Assembly: GCA_030447945.1 (NCBI GenBank)
Contig: JAUJNV010000033.1
Coordinates: 1 to 27,163, forward strand
DNA from: Fimbriimonas sp.
Lineage (GTDB): Bacteria > Armatimonadota > Fimbriimonadia > Fimbriimonadales > Fimbriimonadaceae
Length of the DNA stretch: 27,163 nucleotides
Direction of reading: 5' to 3'
The notes under the pieces are model-generated. The model did not search any database and was not told where the DNA came from. It saw nothing but the letters and a program-made list of their open reading frames with translations. A program made the translations under genes and the position numbers. Below are positions 1 to 9,985 of the stretch, in pieces (positions within the stretch are counted from its first letter, which is position 1; every line of letters starts with the position of its first letter).

Positions 1-706
1 GGGTCGTTCCCAGCCGAAGGCGTCGAAGAGGGCGGCGTGCTTCGGCGCGCTGCTGATCCACTCCTCGCCGCGGATTACGTGGGTGATCTCCATTAGGTGG
101 TCGTCCACCATCGCCGCGAAGTGATACGTGGGCATCCCATCTCCCTTGATGAGCACCGGGTCGTCCACCGTGTTCGAGTCCCACTCGATGCGGCCCCGGA
201 TCGTGTCATCGATCGAGATCGTCTGGTCGCGCGGAATGCGCTGCCGCACCACGTACGGCTTCCCCGCCGCCTCCGCTTCCGCCACTTGGTCCGGGCGGGC
301 GTCCCGCCAAGCGCCGCCGAAGTAGCCCGTGGGCTGCTTGTTGATCTGCTGGTACTCCCGCATCTCTGTCAGCTCTTCGGGAGTCTCGAACGCCTTGTAG
401 GCGTGGCCCGCCGCCATCAGCTTATCGATCCAGTGCGCGTAGATCCCCGCCTCCTTGCGCTCGCTCTGGCGATACGGCGCGTGCGGGCCGCCGATGTGCG
501 GACCTCACCGAACTCGATGCCGACTCCAGCGGAAGGCCGTCCACGAACTCCTGCTCCGACTCGGGTTGTAGCGTGCGGTCGGTGTCCTCTAAGCGCAAGA
601 TGTTCGTGCCCCGATGGTGGCGCGAAAAGGTGCTTAAACAAGGCACGCGAAGCGCCCCAACGCAGCCGCCCCGTCGGGCTGGGGGCGAAGCGACACGGAC
701 GGACAT
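1..706 (-). CDS. gltX: Glutamyl-tRNA synthetase, 5' part (3' end outside window; frameshifted)
   Basis: Class I glutamyl-tRNA synthetase, which charges tRNA-Glu with glutamate in the cytoplasm. The protein starts MSVRV; across two frames one reads RFAPSPTG, the HIGH-region motif, then the ILRLEDTDRT motif and ESEQEFVDGL, all in the order expected for the first 80 residues. Further into the gene the minus strand still encodes the Rossmann-fold part (for example the reading of VRQRIPRDQTISIDDTIRG around 190-250). The gene leaves the window at its left edge, so only about 235 of some 480 residues are present. At least two single-base indels break the frame: one between the MSVR and RFAPSP segments, others downstream. 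ATG at 704-706 was chosen because the family motif begins four codons later. The gene is divergent from the GYF_2 gene at 869. Confidence 0.9.
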
Positions 707-740
707 GGGTGGAGATAATAGCTGATGCAGGCGCTGCGCC

Positions 741-811
741 GGGCGTTAGCAGTAGGCAGCTTCTCCGACGCCCACGCCCAACGCCCAACGCCTCCCCATA
801 GGCCCAACGTC
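741..811. repeat. Word-repeat element between gltX and the GYF_2 gene
   Basis: The plus strand carries several copies of a GCCCAACGCC-like word (771-810) preceded by GGGCGTTAGC (741-750), the same word in inverted orientation. The same word family recurs at 17395-17460 and 25588-25735. Unlike those, this copy lies between divergent genes, so a role as a terminator is less obvious here. Confidence 0.6.
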
Positions 812-868
812 CCCCTTGCGCGAACTGTCGCGGCGAACCGCTATAAGATTAGAGGCAGAGGAGCACGC

Positions 869-1405
869 TTGGCGGACTGGCACTACATCGGGCACTACGG
901 ACAGCTTGGTCCGCTTACGCAAGAGCAGGTCGAGGAGCTGATCGACGGAGGTGCGATCGTCGCGGACACCTACGTCTGGCGGACGGGGATGCCCGACTGG
1001 CAGCCGGCCGAGCGCGTGCCGGAGCTGCGCGGCGACACGTTGCGCCTGGCCGAGCCCTACGCCGCTCCGCCGCCCCCCCCGGCGCCCGGCACCCGCGTCG
1101 CCGCGCCGCCCGCCGCGCCGCCGATGGGACAGCTGTTCGCGTACCGGCCGATGCCGGCGACGCAGACGATGCGCACCCGGGTTTTGTGGCGGCGCGCAGC
1201 GACCGTAGCCGGGCGATGGGCGGGGTGCTTCAGATCCTTTCCGGCGTCGGCCGCATGTACCTCGCGTTATCTACGGCGTGCTTCAGCTCGTACTGGCCAT
1301 GGCGACTCGCGGTATCCTCTACGTCTGGTCGCGTTTGTCGACGGGATCATTCTCACGGGCGGCGTGAAGCTCGACGGGTACGGCCGACAGCTGGGGGCAG
1401 ATTGA
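869..1405 (+). CDS. GYF_2-domain / TM2-like membrane protein
   Basis: The first 50 residues (WHYIGHYGQLGPLTQEQVEE ... VWRTGMPDWQPAERV) match the GYF_2 (DUF4339) domain, a small domain presumed to bind proline-rich or partner proteins. A proline/alanine linker follows (PPPPPAPGTR). The C-terminal part, reconstructed over two indels between about 1180 and 1330, gives MGGVLQILSGVGRMYL, a GVLQLVLAMATRG helix and VDGIILTGGVKLDG. This is the TM2-type double-helix layout often joined to GYF_2, so it is probably an integral membrane protein with a cytoplasmic sensor. TTG at 869 is preferred: it directly precedes the domain and follows a purine-rich GGCAGAGGAG. Function beyond this is unknown. The next gene starts 26 bases after the stop. 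Confidence 0.75.
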   Translation: MADWHYIGHYGQLGPLTQEQVEELIDGGAIVADTYVWRTGMPDWQPAERVPELRGDTLRLAEPYAAPPPPPAPGTRVAAPPAAPPMGQLFAYRPMPATQTMRTRVLWRRAATVAGRWAGCFRSFPASAACTSRYLRRASARTGHGDSRYPLRLVAFVDGIILTGGVKLDGYGRQLGAD

Positions 1406-1431
1406 CGGACCATTTCGGCACGTGAGGGAGC

Positions 1432-2045
1432 ATGAAGTTTACAGTTGAGACGTTACAAATTGTAATGCGCGCTTTGTTCGTCGCTCTTTTCACGGCCGTC
1501 TGCAACTTTGTTTCGCCGCCGGGGGCCTGCCAGTACACGCTTAAAGGCAGGCGAAACCGTCATGGATCGCCGTGAAGGGCGAGGGGACATTACCCTCGTC
1601 CGTTAATGAAGAAGGGCAAAGCCAAAAACCGCCGGGCACATCCTCAAGCTGGCCCGCGACAGTTCTACGACGGGCAGCGGTTCCATAAGGGGTCGTGACA
1701 TCGCCGCGGCCCTACCTCGCGCAGGTCGGCGATCCTCAGAGCAGCCAAGTCGCTCGACGATCCCGCCATGGGTACCGGGGGCACGGGCGCGCGCATTCCC
1801 TACGAAGCCACGGGTTTCGTTCACGACGCGGGGGCCGTCGGTCTCGCGCATCCTGAGGGCCAGAAGGAGGGCGACAGTCAGTTCTATATGCTGCTCGCCC
1901 CGGCCTGATTCCTCGGACGATAACATACCGGTGCCCGGCAAAGTCGTCGGTGGGATGGACGTGCTCAAAAAAGGTAGAACCCGGCGACCGGGTCGTTTCC
2001 AGGACGGTTGCCAAAGGAGTTGGTGGGTGGTGTGGTGGGTCGTGA
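1432..2045 (+). CDS. Cyclophilin-type peptidyl-prolyl cis-trans isomerase (frameshifted)
   Basis: Isomerises prolyl peptide bonds. Pieced together over several indels, the plus strand gives HILKLARDSFYDGQRFHK, then YLAQVGDP, GTGGTGARIPYEA, VGLAHPEGQKEGDSQFYMLL and GKVVGGMDVLKK. These are the cyclophilin blocks in order (the F-x-x-x-I-x-x-F-x-x-Q-G-G-D region, the Q-F-F substrate pocket, and the VVEGMDVV-like end). The N-terminus (MRALFVALFTAVCNF) is hydrophobic and may be a signal peptide, suggesting an extracytoplasmic foldase. ATG 1432 follows GAGGGAGC. The stop is uncertain because the reading runs into the repeat element at 2020; 2045 is the first stop in the last frame. The downstream ABC permeases lie on the same strand 120 bases later. 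Confidence 0.8.
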
Positions 2046-2150
2046 ACCGTAAGCCGTGACCCGTGGCCGAAGCGAGACGCCCCTCTGCCCTCACGATGCG
2101 CTACCCACGGCCCACTACCCACCACCCACTACCACCACCCTCACCCCGAA
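2019..2150. repeat. Inverted word-repeat hairpin after the cyclophilin gene
   Basis: The left part (about 2019-2070) repeats a GGTGGGTGGTG-like word followed by CGTGAACCG and CGTGACCCGTGG. The right part (2101-2140) repeats CCCACTACCCACCACCCAC, its approximate reverse complement. The two arms can pair over tens of bases around a loop of about 30. It sits at the 3' end of the cyclophilin gene and directly before the permease gene, so it may terminate or attenuate transcription. No T-run follows. Confidence 0.6.
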
Positions 2151-2165
2151 ACGCGCCACTGAACC

Positions 2166-3118
2166 GTGCGGCTTGGTCGGGCGATCCTCCTCGTGTTCTT
2201 GTTCGGGGCACTTAGCCTGCTCTTCATCTCCTTCGTGACCTTCTGCCGCCGACGAGGTCGCGCCAGGGACGCGCAACCATCGAAGCAGGTGAGAAGGCCA
2301 CCGAAGTCCAAGTCGAACGCCTTCGCCAGCAGATGGACCGACTGTTCCTGGCCTGGGCGGTACGCGCTCTACGTCGGGAAGGCGTGATCCAAGGCGACTT
2401 CGGAAGAAGCTCGTTCGGAGTCAAGGAGCCGGTGGCGATATCATCCGGCGCGCCCTGCCCATGACGGCGAAGATCGCAAGCCTCGCGATCCTGCTCGCAG
2501 CGGCCGTCGGAATCAGCGCTCGGCACGATCGCCGCGCTGAAGCAGAACCGCTTGCCCGACCGAAGCGTCCCACGGTCAGCACGCCGGGGTAACCGTTCCC
2601 GCAACTTCGTCCTCATGCGCCCTGTCCTGTGTATTTCTTCAGCGTCCGGCTCGACTACCTGCCCAAAACGTGGAGGTGGAGCTGGCCGGGCCCGAGTACT
2701 TTATCTCATCCTGCCGGTGGCCATCTTGGCGGCCCGCCCCCTGCCGCGCTTCCTGACGCGCCTGACTCGCGCGAGCATGATCGACACCTTGAGCCAGGAA
2801 TTATTCGTGCATGGCGGTCGCCAAGGTAGCTTCCGTCGGCGTTTCATCCCCAAGCACGCCCTGCGGAATGCGATTCTGCCGGTCATCACCGCCATCGGCA
2901 CCAGCTTCGGCGTGCTCCTGACGGCCTGTTTATCGTGGAGCAAGCGTTCACCCTGCCGGGACTCGGCAAGGAGACGATCCTGGCGATCACCCGCGGCGAC
3001 ATGCCCGTCATTCAGGCGTGCGTCCTCGTGACGGGGGCCATACAACCATCCTCTTGAACCTACTCGTGGACCTTATGCTGCCCCTGCTGACCCACGGATC
3101 TGGGAGTCACAGGTTTGA
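2166..3118 (+). CDS. ABC transporter permease, DppB/OppB family (frameshifted)
   Basis: Inner-membrane subunit of a peptide/nickel-type ABC importer. The start VRLGRAILLVFLFGALSLL is the first transmembrane helix. Over several frames one reads EVQVERLRQQMD in the periplasmic loop, then GDFGRSS, IIRRALPMTAKIASLAILL, LPRFLTRLTRASMIDTLSQE, the EAA-type coupling loop FIPKHALRNAILPVITAIG, FIVEQAFTLPGLGKE and the final helix FILLNLLVDLMLPLLDPR. Size (about 315 residues) is normal for the family. GTG 2166 begins the first helix directly. The TGA stop at 3116-3118 overlaps the likely start of the next permease. Substrate cannot be told: neither the binding protein nor the ATPase lies in the window. 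The frame breaks at five or more places, apparently by indels. Confidence 0.85.
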
Positions 3119-4002
3119 TTTTCTGTTGCTCGCTGCCAAGGCTCCCTTTCACCAGGGGCCGCGAGGCGTTGGGCGCCGCGACCCGCTCATGATGGCCGGG
3201 ATCGTGTTCCTCCTGCTCTGGCGTTCATTGCGGCCCTGGGTCCCTCGTCCGCCTGGCGCATGCTCGACAACCGGGCAGGCCGGGCGTTCGATCCCGTGAT
3301 CGACTCCATCACGCCGCCCCACATGCAACCGGACGAAAGGTTTTGGTTCGGAACGGACGAACTTGGCCGCGACACGTTCTCGCGCATCGCCGCCGGCGCG
3401 CGGGTGTCGCTGTTCGTGGGACTCGTGGTTCAGGCCATCGCCCTCTCCGTCGGCATCTTCGTGGGAGTGGTGGCGCCTACGCTCCGCCTTGGATCTCGAC
3501 ACCATCCTGCGCTTCACCGACGGGATGTTCGCTTTCCCGGACATCCTGCTGGCCGTCCTCATCATCGGGCTCATCGGGCAGGGTCTCGTTCCGGTGATCG
3601 TGGCGCTCTCGATCACGGCGTGGCCTGCCATCGCACGCCTAGTACGCTCCCAGGTGGCCACGGTGAAGGACCGGGAATTCGTCATCGCGGCAAAGGCTTC
3701 GGGCGCGTCGACCTGGTACCTCGTGACGCGGCACGTGTTGCCTCAGCTCGTGGGAGTGCTGCTAGCTGTGAGCATGATCGAGATCGCGGCACCATCCTCG
3801 CCGAAAGCGCGCTCAGCTTCCTCGGGATCGGCGTGCAGCCGCCTCAGCCGAGCTGGGGCGCCATGATCCGCAACGCGCGGGAAAACATGACCTCCCACCC
3901 GATCGCCCTCCTCTGGCCCTGCTCGTGCTAAACCTCACGATCTTCGCCCTGAACTTCGTCGGCGACGGCGTGCGAGCGGCGACGGATCCGAAGCGAGGCT
4001 AG
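3115..4002 (+). CDS. ABC transporter permease, DppC/OppC family (frameshifted)
   Basis: Partner permease of the preceding gene. Visible blocks are DPLMMAGIVFLLL (first helix), then DERFWFGTDELGRDTFSR, the DppC signature before the second helix. Next come RVSLFVGLVVQAIALSVG, DGMFAFPDILLAVLIIGLI, the coupling loop EFVIAAKASGASTWYLVTRH, ILAESALSFLGIGVQPPQPS and LNFVGDGVRAATDPKRG at the end, as in full-length members of about 295 residues. The start is uncertain; TTG 3115 would overlap the upstream stop. At least three indels break the frame, near 3170, 3480 and 3800. The stop TAG at 4000-4002 is followed at once by a word-repeat hairpin that faces the convergent protease gene. Confidence 0.85.
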
Positions 4003-4011
4003 GAGGGAGAA

Positions 4012-4085
4012 ATGTGAGGTCAGAGATCAGAGATCACAGGAGGCATGTACCTCATCTCATCATCTCACATCTCACATCTCTCATC
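4012..4085. terminator. Inverted word-repeat hairpin between convergent genes
   Basis: ATGTGAGGTCAGAGATCAG on the left faces CATCTCATCATCTCACAT and two more copies of CTCACATCTC on the right, so arms of about 20-30 bases can pair. It lies between the stop of the DppC-type gene (4002) and the stop of the convergent protease gene (4081) and could end transcription from both sides. The tandem word is (TC)CATCTCA, different from the words at the other loci. Confidence 0.65.
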
Positions 4086-5339
4086 TTCTCGCCTTCAAGA
4101 CCTCGATCGCTTTGGCGAGTTGGTTGTCCTTCTTGGGGTCGCCCGTACTCGAAGCCGCCGTCCAGGTTGGGCTTGACCTTACGTTTGGGCGCTGGACCGC
4201 CGCTGATGTAGACGTTGTCCTCGTCCACCTTCGGCCAATGTCCCCGCTGCTCGGGAGGAAGTACTTGGCGATCGAGCTGTCGGATTTTGGCGCTGGAGCC
4301 GTCGGCGAGCGCCGATCACATTCTGCACCGACGCCTTGCCGTAGCTGTGCTCACCGACGAGAGTCGCGCGGCCGTAGTCGCCCAGGTAGCCGGCGAAGAT
4401 CCTGGAGGCAGCCGGCGCTCGCCGAGTCTTCGTCCATGAGCACGGCCACCGGGTAGTCGAAGTTGTGCCGGGAGCCGGCGGAGGTCCGAGCAACCTCCTC
4501 TTGGCCGCTGCGGAATCGCATTCGGACGACGATCTTGTCTTCCACAAAGCGGCTGAGGACGTCCACGGCTGACTCGAGCAGACCGCCGGGGTTTCGCACG
4601 TCGATCACGAGTCCCTGATCCCCTGGCGCTCCAGCTTCGTGAGCTCCAAGTCGAACTGCGCGACGGTAGGTTCGGCGAAGCGAAGATATCGTCAGCACTC
4701 CCACACCCTGCTCCTTGATGTGTGAAGCGAACGGTCGGCACAATGATCTTTGCGCGCCGCACCGTGATCTCGAGCGCGGGCTTGCCGTGTCGGATAAGCT
4801 TTAGGCGCACGAAAGTGCCCTCCGGACCCTTGACGCGCTCAGCGATGGCGTTGACCTCCTTGCCCACGACGGGCACGCCGTCGACCGCGGTGATGATGTC
4901 GCCCGCGCGCATCCCCGCAGCCCAGGCGGGCCCGCTCTCGAACACTTCGTGGACCTTCGCGCCGAGTGGGTCCTCCCCGAGACGCGCCGACGCCAAAGAG
5001 GTTCGCCCGAGTCTCCTCAGAGAACATTTGGCCGCCGGGGGCGGAGGAACATCGTGTGCGGATCGCCGAGGGCGCTCATCAGGCCCCCTCGATCCCCGCG
5101 TACTTGAGGTCGACCGGAGCCACGGGCCTCACGTAATTCGTGAGGATCCGTTCGCGCCGTCTGGCGAAACAGCTGCTCTGGGCTGAGTCCTCCGCGCTCG
5201 ATCTGACGCCGAAGAGTCCGCGAACGGAGCGTTCGGCCGGGAAGATCCTCCTCTGGAAATTCCGCCACCCGAAGCCTAACGCGAAGCAGCAGACGACGAC
5301 GAGAGGAAGGAAGGCGACGATGCGAGCGAAGGTCTTCAA
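4081..5339 (-). CDS. S41 (CtpA-type) carboxy-terminal processing protease (frameshifted)
   Basis: Extracytoplasmic serine protease that cleaves proteins near their C-termini. The N-terminus KTFARIVAFLPLVVVCCFAL is a signal anchor. A helical part follows (FRQT..RTILTNYVRPV, ALGDPHTMFL), then a PDZ domain (GPAWAAGMRAGDIITAVDG) and the protease core GLVIDVRNPGGLLESAV. The catalytic region reads VLMDEDSASA, with the nucleophilic serine in the SASA segment, then IFAGYLGDYGRA, with GEHSYGKASVQNVI supplying the general-base lysine. Length (about 420) is usual. The start TTG (5337-5339) is chosen because GGAGGAG lies seven bases upstream and it overlaps the stop of the previous gene (TTGA). Indels break the frame in at least four places. 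The stop abuts the hairpin at 4012-4085. Confidence 0.88.
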
Positions 5340-6593
5340 GGGTGGCTCCTCCCGGTTTGGTCGTGAACTCCGATGTGCGGAGGGTGTAGCCTGAGCCATC
5401 GGGGAGAGAAACGATCTGGAGCACGGAGACGTCCCCCTCCCATGGGCCCGCCTTCCAGGGTGGCGAGCCCCTTCGAGGAGAGGGCCAGAGCGAGGATCTC
5501 CGCCGCACCGCGGGTGGTGCGGTCCACGAGGATGGTGATCTTCGGCGGACGGCGTTCCCGTCCTTGGTCGCGAAGGGCGAAGACTTCTCCTTGCGCTGCG
5601 TCACGAGCGCGCCGTAGGTCCCGGCCGGGGCGAGAACCGCGAGGCACGCGCGCATCTCGTCGAAATCGCCGAGAAGGTTGTTCCGCAGGTCTAGCCTCCA
5701 CCACGCCTTTGCCCTCGATGGCCTCGCAATGCTTCGAGGCGCCCTTCACCAGGGCAGCACGATGATGCCGCCGGTCGCCGAAAAGAGGGCATCGCGGACG
5801 CGCCCTTGGCGATCCGGGTGCTGATCGGCTTGCCGTCCCGCCGCCAGATCACGGAGGTCTCACCGGAGGTTCCGAGGGTCAGCTTGCTTCGCTCGCATGG
5901 GCATCAGGCTGCGCTCGGTCTTCTCGTTGAACTCCTTTCGAATAAGGTTAATCTCCGGCAGGCCGATCTTCTTCGCGACGAACTCCTTTGTGCCTTGCAC
6001 GCGTCACGAGCTCCGCGTTCACCACCCAGCGACCGTCCACGGTATCCACCACGTCGCCCGGCCGTACGCCCGCCTTGTCGGCGGGCCGCCCGGAGTGACG
6101 GCGGCCACGACCAGCTCCGGAATCTTGTCGATCCGGTTGCTCGCGCCTTCCTGATCGTCCGGGACGACGCTGTCCGCACTCCCGGGAGAGACTTCAAAAC
6201 GACTTCGAACTCCGCCCCGATCCCCTGGTACTTGCCCTCGCGGCTCGCCATATAGGCGCTGAACCTGTCCTTGTCCATGTAACGGCTTTCAGGATCGTTC
6301 AGACTCCCGACCATGCCACGCGCCGCTCCCGATGCCGGACTTGGACTCGTCAGGGATCGGCTCGACGTACTCGCGGCGCAGGAGGACGGCCATTTCGTGG
6401 AAAAAGTCACCCTGGGCACCTCGACGCTGTTATCGCGCGAGGCGACGAGGCTGCGGCTGCCAACGCCGGGTCCCGCCACTCTCGTAGCCCCGCCGAGGTC
6501 CACCTGACTCCGTATGGACGCCCCAGAACCACTGCGCCGGCGGCGACCGCTACACCCGCCGCCGCCCATACGCTCTTGCCGATTTCACTCCAT
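5336..6593 (-). CDS. S41-family protease homologue lacking catalytic Ser and Lys (frameshifted)
   Basis: A paralogue of the next gene. After an N-terminal hydrophobic stretch (WAAAGVAVAAGAVVL) it reads DPESRYMDKDRFSAYM and YQGIGAEFEVV, then a PDZ domain (GGPADKAGVRPGDVVDTVDG) and the S41 fold KITILVDRTTRGAAEILALA, then VLQIVSLPDGSGYTLRTSEF. The fold is clear, but the catalytic S-A-S-A-S-E segment is TTRGAAE: the nucleophile position is glycine (codon at 5507-5509). The lysine loop, FGKG in active members, reads GPMGG/GD with no lysine in any frame. So it is probably an inactive partner or scaffold; this is inference. ATG 6591-6593 follows AGGAAG. It ends by a TTGA overlap with the active-looking paralogue. 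Several indels break the frame. Confidence 0.75.
5346..5352 (-). promoter_or_regulatory. Ribosome binding site deciding the TTG start of the S41 protease
   Basis: The minus strand reads GGAGGAG, then six bases, then TTG. This is the strongest Shine-Dalgarno sequence seen in the cluster, and it lies inside the 3' end of the upstream S41 gene, as expected for translational coupling. Confidence 0.75.
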
Positions 6594-6638
6594 GCTTCCT
6601 CTTAGATACTGACTACGCTTCCCGTTCGTCGCCTGATC

Positions 6639-9126
6639 TCAAAAGAGACCTTCTAGCCCGAGCCGTCCTGCCGCTGGCGCCAGTCCCCTATCGGCGTCTG
6701 GAACCCCTGTCACCAAGGTCCCTTCGGGAAGTTTCAGCCCTTTTCGCTTGGCGAGATCCTCCAGCGCTTTGCGCGCCTCCCGGGTGGCGGTCGCTCATGA
6801 CGTTCTCGACCTCCGCCTCGGCCACGGGCCCCTCCAGAGCGGCGAGGGCCGGAGAGCGGTGGCCCGAACGCGCGGGCTGGCGTCCGTGACCGCGAGCCTT
6901 AGCGCGTTTCGGTGAGCCTCATTGGGATTTTGCCGTTAGGTGACCGAGGAAGGCGAGCCGGACACCGACGCTGTCGTCCCGAACGGCCTTGTACCCTTCC
7001 GCGCGGAAAGTTGGGTTGGGCGACTCGATGAGGCGGATCGCGCTCCCAAGTCCGAACGGCGTCGTTCGGCTCATTCACCACCGACCACAGGAGCTTTCTC
7101 ATCTCCTCCCCCTCCGTAGGATCCGCGTACTTGGTCGCGGCGAGCTTGATCGACGGGTTCTCCTGCCGGAGAAACGCGCTCAGAACGATTCCCGCTTGCT
7201 TCCCGGCAGCCGCCCCAGCGCCTGGATGAACGCGAGCCGCGTGCTCCAGCTCCGATTTTGAAATAGGCCCGTGCGCATGAGCCGGCCCGCGAGCTTGGGA
7301 TCCTCGCTCTGCGAAAGGATCTCCGCCGCGATGGCCTTCTCGCGATCGGTGCCGATCAGCAGCGCCTTCTCGATGGCGGCAAGCGCTGGCGGCGTCCCCT
7401 GATGGGCCAGGGCGCGGACTGCGAACTCGGCGATGCGGTTGTTGATGCTGCCCATGGCCTCGATCAAAGCGGCCTCCGAGGCTGGGTCCTTCAGCCGAGT
7501 GTAGGCTGCGAGCGCATTCAAGCGAACGAAGTCGGACGGGTCCTTGAGGAGTTTTCGCAGGTCGTCGCTCGCCGCCTCAGCCTTGGCCGCTACGAGGGCA
7601 CGTTCCTCCGGGTCTTCGGAAGCGACGTTGGGCTCCAAGCTGGAGAGGCGCGCGTCGCCCCCCTGGGAGCCGAGGGCAAAGTCGTCGAACAGGTACTCCA
7701 CGTTGCCCCAGGTGCCCTTCTCCTTGAGCTTGGCGCGCGGAGAAGGCTCGATCGCGAGATACTCCACCTCGTCACTCAGGCCCTGTCCGAGCAGGGGGCG
7801 CAGGTCCACCGAGACCTGTTGCCACTTCCCGTTCCGCGCGAAGGGGACCGCCAAGGCTGAGGGCACGGCCGGGTCCTCGGCCGGTGCGGCGGGGTCGTCC
7901 CCGAGGGAAACCCAGGCCGCTCCCCCTTTGCTCTGCACACGGATCGCAATAGGGTCCTTAGTCGAGCTCTTCGCCCAGAACGTGAGCACGGGCGTCTGCG
8001 AAATCCTGAAGAGGGGCTGGCCCGGCCGCCTCGGCAGTCCGACACCGCCGTTCCGGACGTTACCGTACTCCGAGACGGAAAGCACGGTGCCCCGGTCGAC
8101 GTCGGTGGCGAGCGTGGCGAGGGTATTGGGCGAGCGGAAGGCTTCACTCAGCAGGACGCTCGCCGTACTGGGGGCCGGAACGACGAACGCCGGGCGCGCC
8201 GCCAGCCGCTGGAGCAATCCTTCGGTTTCGGGCTCGGCAAGGCTCGCCACCGTTCGCCACTCGTCCCTGGGGATGGCCCCGGCCTTGACCGCGCCGGCGT
8301 ATCCAAGGGCCTGGGCGCGGTGTGCGGCCTGCGCCGACCACGCCTTGTAGAGGCCGAGGGTGAGCGAGCCCGCCGTCTGCATGCCGCCCGCGCCGTAGAA
8401 CGGGATCCCGCTGACCGGCGCGCCGTTTACTTCGACGATCTCGGCCGCGCCGGGCGTTTTGTTGTCGGGCGCGATATAGAGCACGGAGTGGTACGGGCCG
8501 CGATAGACCTTGTCCTCCGCCTCGTAGAGCCCGCCGTTGATCCTCGGCTCGAAGTACTCGCGGGCGAACGTCTCGTCGAACGGCTCCTTTCCCGCCCCAC
8601 TATCGCGCCACATAGACTCCTGCTCGATCTCGACGTCCGGCACGATCTCCACCCGGCCCCATGTCTCGGCGGTCACCAAGGCGACGAAGCTCGCCACGGA
8701 CTCCAGCGCCTCCTGGATCTGCTCCTTCTCCAGGGCTCCCCGCCGTTGGCGAAGGACACCGTCGGCGCCGCGTTCCAGCACGTCGGTGCGCACGAAGACC
8801 ACGACCTTGGTGCGCCACGGGGCGGCGTCCGCCGTGGCCTTCGCCGCGTCGTACCGCTCCCGGACGCTCGTCCAGTCGCCGGCCGCGCGGTAGGGGGTCG
8901 ATGCTTCGCGAGCGCCCTCGCCCAGGAAGCCCCACCCTTCCCAGTTGAGAAGCTCGGCGGGCATCTGGAGACCCGGCGAGGGCGCGGGGAACCTCAAGGG
9001 CACCTCCCGGCCGGCCAAGGTCATCTTCTCCCCCGTCTCGACCATCACCGGGGGCGGGGGGATGAACTGCTTGGGCTTTTCGTCGCCCTGCAAGGCGAGC
9101 GCGAGGAGGACGGGAAGGAGGGTCAT
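6639..9126 (-). CDS. Secreted HEAT-repeat protein with central beta-rich domain
   Basis: The first 648 residues are in one open frame; the last 180 or so are recovered over a few indels between 6650 and 7180. A signal peptide (MTLLPVLLALALQ) puts it outside the cytoplasm. Residues 60-330 form an unassigned domain (FVALVTAETWGRVEIVPDVE, YHSVLYIAPDNKTPG). Around 370-500 there is a beta-rich, carbohydrate-binding-like stretch (PVLTFWAKSSTKDPIAIRV, GKWQQVSVDLRPLLG). From about 510 on there are HEAT-type helical repeats: DPEERALVAAKAEA, DPSDFVRLNALAAYTRLKDP, IAEFAVRALAHQGTP, EKAIAAEILSQSEDPKLAG, then TDASPRVRATALR. The gene ends GLEGLF. It starts four bases after the MTA phosphorylase stop and ends 45 bases before the S41 homologue, so it lies in that operon. 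The function is unknown; a binding or scaffold role is likely. Confidence 0.75.
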
Positions 9127-9130
9127 GGTC

Positions 9131-9985
9131 TTAATCTAGGGTGCCGTAGAGTCGGATGTCGTCGGAGGTGGCGGCGTGGGCGTCGCCTCGGCTGAAATCG
9201 AGCGCCTCGCGTGCCTGGAAGGGCGTGAGGTCGGCGGGGAGGCCCCCGATGAGGTCGAGCACCACGCTCTTGATACGCTCGGCATTCCGTTTGAACACCT
9301 CCAGAACGTTCACTGCGTTGACGGCTTCGGCCCCGGCGTGGACGCCGCTGTCGTAGTCGGTGATCAAGGAGATGTTCACCACGCCCATCCCTAACTCCCG
9401 GCAGAGGTAAGCCTCGGGGTACTGGGTCATGTTGATGACCTCCCAACCCTGCTCGTGGAACCACTTGCTCTCCGGCTTGGTGGAGAAACGCGGTCCCTGG
9501 ATGACGACCACCGTCCCGCCGTCGTGGCAGGTGATCCCGTGCGCCCGCACCGTCTCCACCGCGAGCCGACGCAGCTCCGGGTGGTACGTCTCCACCGGGG
9601 AGAGGTGGGTCACGATAGGCCCGTCGTAATAGGTGTCGATGCGGCCACGCGTGCGGTCGACGAATCCGTCGCAGACGACGAAATCGCCGGGGGCGACGTG
9701 CTCTTGCAGCGAGCCCGCCGCGCAGGGGCTGATCACGACCCGGCACCCGAGGGCCCGCATAGCCCAGACGTTCGCACGGTAGTTGATCTTGTGCGGCGGA
9801 ATCGTGTGATGCCGCCCGTGACGAGGGAGGACCGCGACCCGGCGGCCGCCGACGGTCGCCAGGAACAGCGCGTCGCTCGGCGGCCCGTAGGGCGTGTCGA
9901 TCTTCGCCTCGCGCACGTCCTCCAGGAGGCTGTAGAAGCCCGACCCGCCGAATACGCCGATCTCGGCCCCCACCTCGTTGGGCAC
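9131..9985 (-). CDS. mtnP: S-methyl-5'-thioadenosine phosphorylase
   Basis: Splits methylthioadenosine with phosphate into adenine and methylthioribose-1-phosphate, the first salvage step after polyamine or autoinducer synthesis. The 284-residue frame is complete. Visible blocks of the PNP/MTAP family are GVFGGSGFY near the start, PRHGRHHTIPPHKINYRAN for phosphate and ribose binding, SPCAAGSLQ, IQGPRFSTKPES, NMTQYPEAYLCRELGMG around the methionine that touches the ribose, and SLITDYDSG with the purine-site aspartates. The DYD pair fits a 6-aminopurine substrate rather than a 6-oxopurine; methylthioinosine phosphorylase remains possible. GTG 9983-9985 overlaps the stop of the upstream binding-protein gene (TAGTG), which settles the start and implies coupled translation. 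The HEAT gene follows after four bases. Confidence 0.93.
   Translation of the reverse strand: MPNEVGAEIGVFGGSGFYSLLEDVREAKIDTPYGPPSDALFLATVGGRRVAVLPRHGRHHTIPPHKINYRANVWAMRALGCRVVISPCAAGSLQEHVAPGDFVVCDGFVDRTRGRIDTYYDGPIVTHLSPVETYHPELRRLAVETVRAHGITCHDGGTVVVIQGPRFSTKPESKWFHEQGWEVINMTQYPEAYLCRELGMGVVNISLITDYDSGVHAGAEAVNAVNVLEVFKRNAERIKSVVLDLIGGLPADLTPFQAREALDFSRGDAHAATSDDIRLYGTLD

Noticed and set aside
417..801. Plus- and minus-strand frames overlapping the start of gltX
   Set aside because: They are partial or wrong-frame readings of gltX and of the word repeat at 741-811.
8320..9195. Long plus-strand frame of 291 residues opposite the HEAT gene
   Set aside because: Arginine/histidine/leucine-rich shadow of the real minus-strand gene, typical of high-GC DNA.
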